Positions 1-7,976 of a stretch of DNA of 64,000 nt are shown here, piece after piece. The DNA is taken from assembly GCF_004118375.1 (NCBI RefSeq), contig NZ_SDHX01000001.1:310001-374000 (forward strand), in the 5' to 3' direction. The notes beneath the pieces were generated by a model, which saw nothing but the letters and a program-made list of their open reading frames with translations, ran no database searches and had not been told where the DNA came from. The number at the start of each line of letters is the position of its first letter. The first letter of the stretch is position 1. The DNA comes from Oleiharenicola lentus. GTDB lineage: Bacteria; Verrucomicrobiota; Verrucomicrobiia; Opitutales; Opitutaceae. The translations under genes were made by a program, and so were the position numbers.

Positions 1-328
1 CCTGGAGCAGCGCATCGATCTTTTCCTGAGCCGGCGGATTCTCCCTGATCGGACTGGATCCCATGGGCTTGTAACCCTCGCTATGCGCGACGTAATAGAC
101 CGGATGCTCGGGGGAGGGATCGCGCAGCGTGCGGCCATAGGCGGTTCGTTCGCTGTAAACGGTCATTTCAATCCGCGGGTTCGACGCGAAGGCCTTGGGC
201 AGCAGTTCCAGGTTGAATCCGCCCGGCTTTCTCAGGCGGGGTTGCCCGGATTCGGGGATCAGGTTCGGTTCGTCGGCTGGGAGAAACACCGCGGCGAGGC
301 AGTACAGGAGCAGGTGGGCAGTTTTCAT
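1..328 (-). CDS. Exported protein of unknown function (N-terminal part)
   Basis: The reading frame starts with ATG at 328 and is still open at the window edge, giving 109 residues. The first 18 or so residues (MKTAHLLLYCLAAVFLPA) look like a signal peptide, so the protein is probably exported. I do not recognise the remainder, which contains a YYVAHSEGYKPMGSS stretch. Its start overlaps the stop of the PL11 lyase gene by four bases (ATGA), so the two are likely translationally coupled and co-transcribed, which points to a role in rhamnogalacturonan use (inference). The C-terminus lies outside the window. Confidence 0.7.
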   Translation of the reverse strand, partial: MKTAHLLLYCLAAVFLPADEPNLIPESGQPRLRKPGGFNLELLPKAFASNPRIEMTVYSERTAYGRTLRDPSPEHPVYYVAHSEGYKPMGSSPIRENPPAQEKIDALLQ

Positions 329-2292
329 GGCACAGTTGGGGAGTGAGGGAACTCCACGACCGGCGGTGGCGGCAGCGGAAGGGATTCGTCGAGGGCGAAA
401 CTGGGATGTGGCGGCTGGTTGTAGGCGGTGTTCTGCCAGGCGATGGCGGCGCGGTATTGCGGGTCGTGCATGAGCGTCACGAGGCGGTGCTTGGTCGGGA
501 TCGTGCTGGTGTAGATGCGCAGCTCCTGCTTGTCGCGCGTAGCCCACACGACTTCCTCGCGCCAGTCGCCGAAGAGGTCGGCGCAGAGCGCGGGCGTGGC
601 CTTGGTGCCGTTGGCCGAGGTGCATTCGGGATCGGTGAGCAGCAGGTTGAGCGACTCCGTGTCCCAGTTCCATTTCACGATGCGGTTCTGGTCGAGGAGC
701 TCGTTGAGCAGGTCGCCGTCCCAGTAGATGCCGAAGTTCACCGGCATGCCGCGCGGACGTTTTTCCACGACTTTCCGGCCGGTGGCGTCGTGGATGCCGT
801 CCAGGCCTGCGCCGGCGGCCCAGGACTCGGCGCCGGGGAATCGCGGGTCGATGTTGAAGGTGTTGCCGCGGCCCGGGCCCTCGCCCTTGTCGCCGCCCTC
901 GGTGGCGGCCTGGACGGACGGGATGGTGAAGATCGGTTCGCCGGTGCGCGCGTCGCGCAGGCTCAGACCCTGGGCATCGAAACGTTCCTGGATGGCGCCG
1001 ATCTCGAGGCCAGGACGGTCGGGCACGAAGTCGCCCACGTGCAGCGCGTCGCCGTGGCCCCAGCCGGTCGAGTAAAGGCCGGTGCCGTCGTCGTCCACGA
1101 CCATGGCGCCGTAGATGATCTCCTGTTTGCCGTCGCCGTCCACGTCGGCGACGGAGAGCTGGTGGTTGCCCTGGCCGCGCCACTTGTTGGTGCGGTCGGG
1201 CGGGCCGACCTTGTCGCTGTCGAAAACCCAGCGCGAGGTGAGCTTGCCGCCGCGCCAATCCCACGCGGCGATGACGCTGCGCGTGTAGTAGCCGCGGCAC
1301 ATGACGAGGCTCGGCAGGCGGCCGTCGAGCCAGGCGACGCCGGCGAGGTAACGCTCGGAGCGGTTGGCATTCCCGTCGCCCCAGACGGCTTTCATCTGAT
1401 CGGGCGTGGGGTTCTGGGTCTCGGGATGACGACCGGGCAGGTAGTCCGTCGTGGCGAGCGCGGCGCCGGTGCGTCCGTCGAACACCGTGAGGAACTCCGG
1501 TCCGCGCACGATGTGGCCGCGCTCATCGCGGTGGTTGGCGGCCGGGTCGCCGATGATTTTGCCCCGGCCGTCCACGGTGCCGTCGGCGGTCTTGCCGGCG
1601 ACTTCGGCGCGGCCGTCTCCGTCGAGGTCCGCGACCATGAACTGCGTGTAATGCGCGCCCTCGCGGATGTTTTTGCCGAGGTTGATCGTCCAGAGGGGGG
1701 TGCCGTCGAAGCGATAGGCTTGGAGGAGCGTCTCGCCGGTGAGGCCGGGGCGGGAGTTGTCCTGCGGGTTCTGCTCCTGCTTCAGGATGATCTCGTAGTT
1801 GCCGTCGCCGTCGAGATCGCCCACGGAAGCGTCGCCGGGCGTGTAGCCGGCGGGGGTCTGGATGGGCACAGCATGATACGGGCGCGGATCGGAGAGCGCC
1901 GGCATAACAAACGGTTTGGACGGCTCGCCCTCGCGGCCGTTCACGACGACACGAACGAAGTAAGCGGTCTCGCGATCGAGTTGTGGCGCCGGGTCAAGCA
2001 GCCAGGTCGGACCGATGAGCGGCTCGGCATTGATCTTCGCCATGACCGGACCCCGCTCCTGATTGTTCGTTACTTGACCCGGAGCAGCGGGTCGGGCGGG
2101 ACCCGGGCCGGTGGTCCGATAGACGTTGAAGGCTGTGCCGGGCGTGTCGCTGGCCAGCAGGCGCCAACCCACGAAGACCTTGCCGTCCGGCTGCAGGATG
2201 CCGACGAGGCCGCGCTCGAGCCGCTCCACCACCGGGGCCGCGGAAAGCGAGGTGAGGGTGAACGTGAAAGCGAGGAGAGCGAGGAGGCGCAT
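325..2292 (-). CDS. Rhamnogalacturonan lyase, PL11 family (exported)
   Basis: Predicted polysaccharide lyase of family 11, which cleaves the rhamnose-galacturonate backbone of rhamnogalacturonan I by beta-elimination. The protein has 655 residues. A signal peptide (MRLLALLAFTFTLTSLSAAP) is followed by an N-terminal beta-sandwich beginning VERLERGLVGI and a long beta-propeller with calcium-binding DxDGDG repeats near residues 160, 222 and 383 and a late DLFGDWREE motif, all typical of YesW/YesX-type lyases. I chose the ATG at 2292 because the upstream in-frame residues come from an intergenic repeat. The gene ends in a four-base overlap with the next unknown exported gene and is the natural depolymerising enzyme of the cluster. 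Confidence 0.93.
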   Translation of the reverse strand: MRLLALLAFTFTLTSLSAAPVVERLERGLVGILQPDGKVFVGWRLLASDTPGTAFNVYRTTGPGPARPAAPGQVTNNQERGPVMAKINAEPLIGPTWLLDPAPQLDRETAYFVRVVVNGREGEPSKPFVMPALSDPRPYHAVPIQTPAGYTPGDASVGDLDGDGNYEIILKQEQNPQDNSRPGLTGETLLQAYRFDGTPLWTINLGKNIREGAHYTQFMVADLDGDGRAEVAGKTADGTVDGRGKIIGDPAANHRDERGHIVRGPEFLTVFDGRTGAALATTDYLPGRHPETQNPTPDQMKAVWGDGNANRSERYLAGVAWLDGRLPSLVMCRGYYTRSVIAAWDWRGGKLTSRWVFDSDKVGPPDRTNKWRGQGNHQLSVADVDGDGKQEIIYGAMVVDDDGTGLYSTGWGHGDALHVGDFVPDRPGLEIGAIQERFDAQGLSLRDARTGEPIFTIPSVQAATEGGDKGEGPGRGNTFNIDPRFPGAESWAAGAGLDGIHDATGRKVVEKRPRGMPVNFGIYWDGDLLNELLDQNRIVKWNWDTESLNLLLTDPECTSANGTKATPALCADLFGDWREEVVWATRDKQELRIYTSTIPTKHRLVTLMHDPQYRAAIAWQNTAYNQPPHPSFALDESLPLPPPPVVEFPHSPTVP

Positions 2293-2303
2293 GAAAGGAT
2301 GGT

Positions 2304-2363
2304 TGTAGGGTCGGCCCAAGGGCCGACCTCGCGGCCGAGGTCGTCGCCAGCGGCGACCCTACA
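2304..2363. repeat. Family A inverted repeat, copy 1
   Basis: A 60-bp element with perfect 10-bp ends (TGTAGGGTCG / CGACCCTACA) and internal hairpins such as TCGGCCCAAGGGCCGA. It fills the gap between the PL11 lyase and the esterase upstream of it. Other copies lie at 3257, 16152, 44403 and 61603. Confidence 0.9.
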
Positions 2364-2375
2364 GGGAATGGACAC

Positions 2376-3245
2376 TCATGGTTTGGCAGAGTTCAGCAGG
2401 TTGCGGCCGGCGAGCCAGTCGTGGAAGCGGTCGAGCCAGCCGGCGACGGGGCCTTTGTTGGTGGCGCGCTGGCCGAAGCCGTGGCCGACGCCGGAGTAGA
2501 GATGCAGTTCGGCGGGGACCCCGGCCTTCTTGAAACGCAGGTAAACCTCCGCCAGGCCCTCGCTGATGTCGGGCCGGTCCTCGTAGCCGGCCAGCAGGAA
2601 CGCCGGCGGATTTCCCGCCGCGGGTTCGATGTTTTGCGTGCGTCCGGGATAGATCAGGGCTTGGAAGGCGGGTTTCGAGGATTGGCGCTCAATGACGTCG
2701 GCCGCCCCGGGCTGTCCGTCGTCGAACTTGCGGCTGACGAGGCCGGCGACTTCGCCACCGGCGGAAAAGCCGAGGACGCCCACGCGTGCCGGATCGATCT
2801 GCCATTCCGCGGCACGGGCGCGCACATGGCGCAGCGCCCGCTGGGCGTCGGCCAACGCCTCGACCTCGACGCGGTAGGTCGAGCCTTCCTCGCGGGCGAG
2901 CCGGTATTTGAGGACGAAGGCGGCGATGCCGCGTCCGGCCAGCCAGCGCGCCACGGCGTGGCCTTCGTGGTCCACCCAGAGTTCGCGATGCCCGCCACCC
3001 GGAAACACGATCACGGCGGCGCCGTTGGCCGTACCCGGCGCGGGCAGATAGACGGTGAGATTGGGCTGATGCACGCCGGAGACGACGTGTTCACCGCTGT
3101 CGGTAATACGCACCTTCTCGGGCTCGGTGCGACCCGCGGAGCCGGGCGCCACGCCGGGCCAGAGCGGGACGACAGGTTCGGCGGCGAAGGAGCAGGCCGC
3201 GAACAGGCCGATGATCGCGGCTAAGAGGGGCAGGCGGGGTTTCAT
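2376..3245 (-). CDS. Exported alpha/beta-hydrolase, probable carbohydrate esterase
   Basis: A 289-residue alpha/beta-hydrolase with a signal peptide (residues 1-22), probably acting in the periplasm. The oxyanion motif FPGGG is near residue 81, the nucleophile is Ser161 in GFSAGG, the acid is likely one of the Asp residues in GYEDRPD near 222-226, and His255 lies in GVGHGFG. It resembles the xylan/pectin acetyl-esterase-like exported hydrolases often found beside glycoside hydrolases. Its position between the PL11 lyase and a second esterase suggests deacetylation of rhamnogalacturonan (inference). The exact substrate cannot be read from the sequence. Confidence 0.85.
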   Translation of the reverse strand: MKPRLPLLAAIIGLFAACSFAAEPVVPLWPGVAPGSAGRTEPEKVRITDSGEHVVSGVHQPNLTVYLPAPGTANGAAVIVFPGGGHRELWVDHEGHAVARWLAGRGIAAFVLKYRLAREEGSTYRVEVEALADAQRALRHVRARAAEWQIDPARVGVLGFSAGGEVAGLVSRKFDDGQPGAADVIERQSSKPAFQALIYPGRTQNIEPAAGNPPAFLLAGYEDRPDISEGLAEVYLRFKKAGVPAELHLYSGVGHGFGQRATNKGPVAGWLDRFHDWLAGRNLLNSAKP

Positions 3246-3256
3246 GGGGGATAGCG

Positions 3257-3288
3257 TTGTAGGATCGGCCCAAGCGACGACCCTACAA
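3257..3288. repeat. Family A inverted repeat, copy 2 (short form)
   Basis: A 32-bp deleted form of the same element (TTGTAGGATCG ... CGACCCTACAA). The outer arms are kept and most of the interior is lost. It lies between the two esterase genes. Confidence 0.8.
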
Positions 3289-3299
3289 GGAGGGGACGC

Positions 3300-4247
3300 T
3301 CATGGCTTGGCGGGGGTCAGCAGGCCGCGGACGCGGAGCCACTCGCGGGCGCGGTCGGGCCATTCGGAGGTCGTGCCGAGGCCGTCGCGGATGCCCATGC
3401 CGTGGCCGCCTTTCTCAAAGGCGTAGAACTCCGCAGGCACACCGGCCTTGGTGAGCGCCTGGAAGAAACGGATGCTGTTCTCGATGGGCACGGATTTGTC
3501 CTCCTGCGTGTGGATGAGAAGCGTCGGCGGCGTGGCGGCGGTGACGCGGTTCTCGAGCGAGAAGAAGGCCTCCTGTTCCGCCGTGCGCGACTTGCCGAGG
3601 AGGTTCTCGCGCGAGCCGTTGTGGGTGACGCCGTCGGCCATCGTGATGACCGGATACATCAGGATGATGAAATCGGGGCGGGCGTTCACGCTGTCGAGCG
3701 CGGCGCCGGTTTTGCCGTCGGCGTGGTCGAAGAGCGTGCCGGCGCTGGCGGCGAGGTGGCCGCCGGCAGAGCTGCCCATCATGCCGAGGCGGTCCGGATT
3801 GATCTTGAACTCGGCGGCGCGCGAGCGGACGACGCGCACGGCGCGGAGCACGTCCTGCAGCGGCGCGGGGTGGCCGTATTCCTTCAGGCGGCTCTTCAAG
3901 ATGAAGCTGGTGACGCCGAGGTGGCTGAGCCACTGGGCGTATTGGATGCCCTCGCGGTCGTGGGAGAGGATGCCGTAAGCGCCGCCGGGGCAGATGATGA
4001 CGGCCGTGCCGTTGGGCCGGTCCACGGCGGGCCAATAGACGGTGAGCGTGGGTTCGGAGATGTTGGAGAGACGTCCGCCCTCCTCGAGTTTCTCCGGTCC
4101 GAGCGGCCCCAGCGCGGCGGGGGCGTCGGGGCGCACGGCGGCGGGGACGCCCTCGGGCCAGAGCGGAATGACGGGGTGATCGGAGAAAGCGGCGTCGGCG
4201 ACGGAGGCGAGGAGGAACGAGGACATGAGGATGAGGGGGAATTTCAT
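3300..4247 (-). CDS. Exported alpha/beta-hydrolase, probable carbohydrate esterase (second)
   Basis: A 315-residue exported hydrolase related to its downstream neighbour, sharing the VIPLWPEGVP-type N-terminus after the signal peptide. The nucleophile is Ser160 in GSSAGGH, the acid is probably Asp250 in HTQEDKSVP, and the base is His282 in KGGHGMG. The ATG at 4247 is preferred because the 12 residues before it are encoded by the end of a family B repeat. Having two diverged esterases in one operon suggests different acyl positions or substrates, for example acetyl groups on galacturonate and on side chains (inference). Confidence 0.85.
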   Translation of the reverse strand: MKFPLILMSSFLLASVADAAFSDHPVIPLWPEGVPAAVRPDAPAALGPLGPEKLEEGGRLSNISEPTLTVYWPAVDRPNGTAVIICPGGAYGILSHDREGIQYAQWLSHLGVTSFILKSRLKEYGHPAPLQDVLRAVRVVRSRAAEFKINPDRLGMMGSSAGGHLAASAGTLFDHADGKTGAALDSVNARPDFIILMYPVITMADGVTHNGSRENLLGKSRTAEQEAFFSLENRVTAATPPTLLIHTQEDKSVPIENSIRFFQALTKAGVPAEFYAFEKGGHGMGIRDGLGTTSEWPDRAREWLRVRGLLTPAKP

Positions 4248-4265
4248 GGAAGAAGCATTCAGGGA

Positions 4266-4327
4266 GTAGCTGCGTTGGAGCACCGCGACAACGTGGCCAC
4301 GCTTTCGCTTCGCTTAAGCGCGGCTAC
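4266..4327. repeat. Family B inverted repeat, copy 1
   Basis: Starts GTAGCTGCGTTGGA, has the central GACAACGTGGCCACGCTTTCG block, and ends AAGCGCGGCTAC. The same pattern recurs at 10893, 20772 (inside rhaB) and 58281. Confidence 0.85.
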
Positions 4328-4355
4328 GAAAACAGGCAGCGAGGTGTGCGGAAAC

Positions 4356-5456
4356 TCATGGCGTGTTGGCTTTCACCGTCTTCCCGCGGGTCCAGCGATC
4401 GAAGACAGTGATCACGGGCAGGGCGTTGCCGTCGGCGTCGAACATGCCGCGGCTGGCGATACGGGTCTGCAGCGGGACGGCGGGCTCCCACCAGAACACG
4501 CCCTTGCCGAGGCCATGCGGCGTGGCAAGGACGGCGCGGTGCACTTCGTCGAGGAAGTCACGCTGGCCCTCGGGCGTTTCCGGGAAGGGCGCGGGCTCGC
4601 CGAGGTATTCGGTGGGCCGCCAGTTGTAGGCGACTTCGACGAGGTAGATGTCCTTGCGGTAGGTCTCGGCCATGAACGCGAGCGTGTCGCGCAGGTCGAG
4701 CAGCGAGCCGTGCCACCACGGATAATAGGACTGGCCGATGGCGTCGAACTCCACGCCGCGCTGCTTGAGGTGGTCGAAGAACCAGCGCGTGCGCTCGCGG
4801 TCGCCGCTCTTCTCGATGTGCAGCATGATGTGCGGGCGCGGGCCGTCGCCCCGGCCGGCCTCGACGCCGGCGATGCCGGCCTTCAGCAGCGCGGCAAAGG
4901 TGTCCCAGTTTTCCGGCAGCTTGCCGTGGGGCCAGAGCATGCCGGGCGTCACCTCGTTGCCGATCTGCACCATGTCGGGCAGCACGCCGGCCGCGCGGAA
5001 TGCGGCGATGGTGTCGCGGGTGTAGTCGTGCACCGCGGTGACGAGCGCGGCGGAGTCGAGCGTTGCCCAAGCTTTTGGCGGATACTGCTTCGCGGGGTCG
5101 GCCCAGGTGTCAGAGTAATGATAATTGAGCAGGAACTTCATGCCGCGCGCTTTCGCCTCCTGTGCGAGGGCGATGGTGTAGGCGAGATCGTTGGGCAGCG
5201 GACGCGGCTGGGTGGATGGCGTGTGAAACAACCGCAGTCGGATCCAGTTGTAGCCGTGGTCACGGAAAATCTGCAGGCCGGGTTTCACCACGCCGCCGTC
5301 CTTGAACTGCACGCCGCGTTCCTCGGCCTGCTTCAGGAACGACAGGTCGGCGCCGATGGCGTAATCGTGCGCGGCGGGGAGCGGTGCAAGCGCCAGCAGC
5401 AGCAAGCTCGCTCCTTGGGAGAACCGGACGAAAAAACTGGACCGGGACGGGATCAC
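4356..5456 (-). CDS. Endo-beta-1,4-galactanase, GH53 (exported)
   Basis: Predicted arabinogalactan endo-beta-1,4-galactanase of 366 residues, which cuts galactan side chains of rhamnogalacturonan I. An N-terminal hydrophobic segment (about residues 16-29) serves as signal peptide and is followed by the GH53 barrel beginning YAIGADLSFL. The acid/base is Glu168 in IGNEVTPG and the nucleophile is Glu274 in LVEVAYNW. Length fits a single-domain GH53. The ATG overlaps the stop of the preceding GH43-GH28 gene by four bases (ATGA), so the two are translationally coupled. Confidence 0.94.
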   Translation of the reverse strand: MIPSRSSFFVRFSQGASLLLLALAPLPAAHDYAIGADLSFLKQAEERGVQFKDGGVVKPGLQIFRDHGYNWIRLRLFHTPSTQPRPLPNDLAYTIALAQEAKARGMKFLLNYHYSDTWADPAKQYPPKAWATLDSAALVTAVHDYTRDTIAAFRAAGVLPDMVQIGNEVTPGMLWPHGKLPENWDTFAALLKAGIAGVEAGRGDGPRPHIMLHIEKSGDRERTRWFFDHLKQRGVEFDAIGQSYYPWWHGSLLDLRDTLAFMAETYRKDIYLVEVAYNWRPTEYLGEPAPFPETPEGQRDFLDEVHRAVLATPHGLGKGVFWWEPAVPLQTRIASRGMFDADGNALPVITVFDRWTRGKTVKANTP

Positions 5457-7663
5457 GGGGTGAAGGACCGGCCGTTGAGCGTGACGTTCGTCGCGGTGAA
5501 GTCGCGGACGGGGCCGCGCTCGAATTTGTCGTCGGCGAGCGTGAGGGTGACATTTTCCAGGCGGATCCCGCTGAGGTCATCGCCCTCGTTGCCGCGCAGG
5601 CGGCCAAGCGTGCCGTAGCGGCCGGTGACGTTGCGCAGCGTCACGCCCGCGACGGAGCGGGCGGGCGGCGGGTGGCCCTTGAGGTCGAAGAACTGCGTCC
5701 ACGGCGCCACGTCGAAGATCCGGCCGTCGCCGTCGAGCGTGATGTTCTCGAACACCAGGTTCTCGTAACGCTGCGGGGTGTCGGGGCGGAGCTTGAGGCG
5801 GACGAGGTTGTTCTTCCCGGCGACGGTGCAGTTGCGGACGGTGACGTTGCGCACGACCGTGGCCTCGCTGCCGCAGGTGACCACGCCGTGGCCGGCGCCG
5901 AAGGTGCAGTCCTCGACGAGGATGTTTTCGACGGGCGGGCTCGATTCGTCGCGGTCGGCGAGCGGGCCCTTGGTGCCCTTGAGGGCGATGCAGTCGTCGT
6001 CCACTGCAATCTTGCAGCGGCGGATGACGACATCGCGGCAGCTGTCGAGGTCGATGCCGTCGCTGCTGGGCGCGCGCACGGGTCCGGCCCTGGCTCCGGG
6101 CGAGAAGATGTCGAGCCCCTCGAGGAGCACGTCGCGGCAGCGGTAGAGGTGGATGTTCCAGAACCCGGAATCGCGGAGGACGACGCCGGTGATCCGCACG
6201 TCGGTGCAGGTGTCGAGGTGGACGAGGCGCGGGCGCTCGACCTCGAGGTTGGTGCACTGCGGGTTTTCCTTCCGGCGCTGCCAGAAGGCGGCCCAGAAGA
6301 GCGTGCCGTTGCCGTCGAGTTTGCCCGGGCCGGTGATGCGGACGCCGGTGAGGTTGGTGCCGTTGACGAGGGCGAGGCGCCACTCGGGGAAGTGGCCCTC
6401 GATGCGCGTGCGCTGCTTCGGGTAGTGCTCGATGTTGTTCGAGCCGAGCAGGACCGCACCCTCGGCGAGGTGGAGCTCGACGCCTGGTCGCAGGAAGATC
6501 GAGCCGCTCTTGAACGTGCCCTGGGGAATCACGACGCGCCCGCCGCCAGCCGCGTGGGCGGCGTCGAGGGCGGCCTGGATCTGGACGGTGTTGAGCGTGC
6601 GCGCGTCGCCGAGCGCGCCGTAGGCGGTGATCGGAAAATCACCGCCGGCGGCGACCGGGTCGTCGGGGCGCGGCACGCCGAAGTCGGGCGTGCCGTCGGC
6701 GCGCCAGCGCACCGCCTGCACGCGCGTGTGGCGGTTCGGGTCCTTCAGCGGGTCGCCCGCGACCTGCGGGTAGCTGCGGGCGTGATAGACGATGAGGTCG
6801 GTTACGCCGTCCTCGGCGACCGTGAAACAGTGGTGGCCCGGACCGTAGATCTTGTTTGCCTCGCTGGTGACGAAGACCGGCTCGGGCGACTTGGTCCACG
6901 ACTTGGGGTCGAGCAGGTCGGCGTCCTCGCTCGCGGTGAGCATCCCCACGCAATACTCCGGCCCCGTGCCGGCGGCGGAGTAGGTGAGGAAGAGGCGGCC
7001 GTTTTTGCGCAGCATCATCGGGCCCTCGTTCACGGCATAGCGGACCTGTTCCCAGGGGAACTCGGGTTTAGACAGCAGCACGGCCGGGCCGCCGAGGGTG
7101 GTGGGCGTGGCCAGGGGTGCGATGTAGAGGTTGGTGTTGCCCTTGATGCCCGGCTGCTGCTGCGCCCAGAGCAGGTAGCGCTGGCCGCGGTGCTCGAAGA
7201 CCGAAGCGTCGAGCGCGAAGGATTCCCAGCCGGTCTTGAGCTGTCCGCGCTCGATCCACTCGCCTTGGAACGGATCGGCGGAGGCGTTTTCGAGCACGTA
7301 GATACGGATGTTCCAGATCTTCTCCGCCTCGCCGGCGGCGAAATACACATACCACTTGCCGTCGAAGTGGTAAATCTCGGGCGCCCAGATGTGTGCGCCC
7401 ATGATGCCGGTGGCGTGCTTGCGCCAGATGACCTTTTCCTCGGCGGTGGCGAGGTCGGCGATGGTCGGCGCGCGGCGCAGGATGAGGCGGTCGTATTCCG
7501 GCACCGTGCCCATGAAGTAGTATTGCCCGTCCGTGTGCCGCAGGATGTGCGGGTCGGCGCGCTGGCGGACGAGCGGGTTGGGGTAGTCGGCGGCGCGGGC
7601 GACGGGGGTGGCCCACGGAACACACAGAATACACAGAACGAGGAAACAGGTCCGGGAAATCAT
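5453..7663 (-). CDS. GH43-GH28 fusion glycosidase (exported)
   Basis: A 736-residue fusion. After the signal peptide the N-terminal half (to about residue 330) is a GH43-type five-bladed propeller, with RADPHIL carrying the likely catalytic Asp and WAPEIYHFDGKWY typical of arabinanase/xylosidase folds. The C-terminal half, from about residue 345 (DFPITAYGALGD), is a GH28 polygalacturonase-like beta-helix with DGIDLDS, DDDCIALKG, GAGHG and VRLKL, so all four GH28 motifs are recognisable. It could strip a neutral side-chain sugar and hydrolyse a uronic-acid backbone. The start at 7663 puts an AAGGA Shine-Dalgarno just upstream. The hydrophobic core of the signal peptide (FLVLCILCVPWA) is encoded by a repeat arm. 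Confidence 0.88.
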   Translation of the reverse strand: MISRTCFLVLCILCVPWATPVARAADYPNPLVRQRADPHILRHTDGQYYFMGTVPEYDRLILRRAPTIADLATAEEKVIWRKHATGIMGAHIWAPEIYHFDGKWYVYFAAGEAEKIWNIRIYVLENASADPFQGEWIERGQLKTGWESFALDASVFEHRGQRYLLWAQQQPGIKGNTNLYIAPLATPTTLGGPAVLLSKPEFPWEQVRYAVNEGPMMLRKNGRLFLTYSAAGTGPEYCVGMLTASEDADLLDPKSWTKSPEPVFVTSEANKIYGPGHHCFTVAEDGVTDLIVYHARSYPQVAGDPLKDPNRHTRVQAVRWRADGTPDFGVPRPDDPVAAGGDFPITAYGALGDARTLNTVQIQAALDAAHAAGGGRVVIPQGTFKSGSIFLRPGVELHLAEGAVLLGSNNIEHYPKQRTRIEGHFPEWRLALVNGTNLTGVRITGPGKLDGNGTLFWAAFWQRRKENPQCTNLEVERPRLVHLDTCTDVRITGVVLRDSGFWNIHLYRCRDVLLEGLDIFSPGARAGPVRAPSSDGIDLDSCRDVVIRRCKIAVDDDCIALKGTKGPLADRDESSPPVENILVEDCTFGAGHGVVTCGSEATVVRNVTVRNCTVAGKNNLVRLKLRPDTPQRYENLVFENITLDGDGRIFDVAPWTQFFDLKGHPPPARSVAGVTLRNVTGRYGTLGRLRGNEGDDLSGIRLENVTLTLADDKFERGPVRDFTATNVTLNGRSFTP
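7611..7640. repeat. Family E repeat arm inside a signal-peptide coding region
   Basis: One arm of the family E element (GCCCACGGAACACACAGAA...), lying entirely within the GH43-GH28 gene. Read on the minus strand it encodes VLCILCVPWA. Complete elements with both arms are at 21316, 49509 and 59899. Confidence 0.8.
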
Positions 7664-7670
7664 TCCTTGG

Positions 7671-7738
7671 TGGGCGGTGAGCTTGCTCACGCCACGAATG
7701 ATGCGCGAGTTTCGTGGCGCCAGCAAGCTGGCCGCCCA
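7671..7738. repeat. Long imperfect inverted repeat (family K, one copy)
   Basis: Arms TGGGCGG...AGCTTGCT...CGCCACGAA pair with TTCGTGGCG...AGCAAGCT...CCGCCCA around a short centre. No second copy was noticed in this window. Confidence 0.75.
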
Positions 7739-7851
7739 CGGGGCAGGGTGGGTTCCCTCGTTCAGGCGGGGGTGGGGCATGGGCAGGAAGAATCAGACGA
7801 AACCTCCGCCGCGGCAAACGGTAACTCGTCTTACTGTCCGGCGGGTTTGAG

Positions 7852-7974
7852 GGTGGAGCGACCTGCTCCCCAGGGCGCTTTCCGCGAGCGGGTATTCTTG
7901 GCGCGTTGGGGAGCCGTTTCGGCAGGCTCAAGGCCCTGAGCTCGTCGAACGGGCAACGCGCGCCACCTTGGGCG
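7852..7974. repeat. Family J repeat, copy 1, interrupted by a family I element
   Basis: Begins GGTGGAGCGACCTGCTCC and continues GGCGCTTTC ... GCGTTGGGGAGC. It is then interrupted by a family I element at 7914-7953 and seems to resume as AACGCGCGCCACCTT. The intact relative is at 40042. Together with the inverted repeat at 7671 this fills the 313-bp gap 7664-7976, in which I see no gene. Confidence 0.7.
7914..7953. repeat. Family I repeat, copy 1
   Basis: Contains TTCGGCAGGCTCAAGGCC followed by CTGAGCTCGTCGAACGGG. A close relative is at 44447. Both copies sit inside another repeat. Confidence 0.7.
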
Positions 7975-7976
7975 CG

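Noticed and set aside
343-2499. Very long plus-strand open frame (718 codons) opposite the PL11 gene
   Set aside because: It is antisense to a clear PL11 protein. Its translation is rich in Arg, Ala, Gly and Val without domains, as expected from GC-rich codon use on the other strand.
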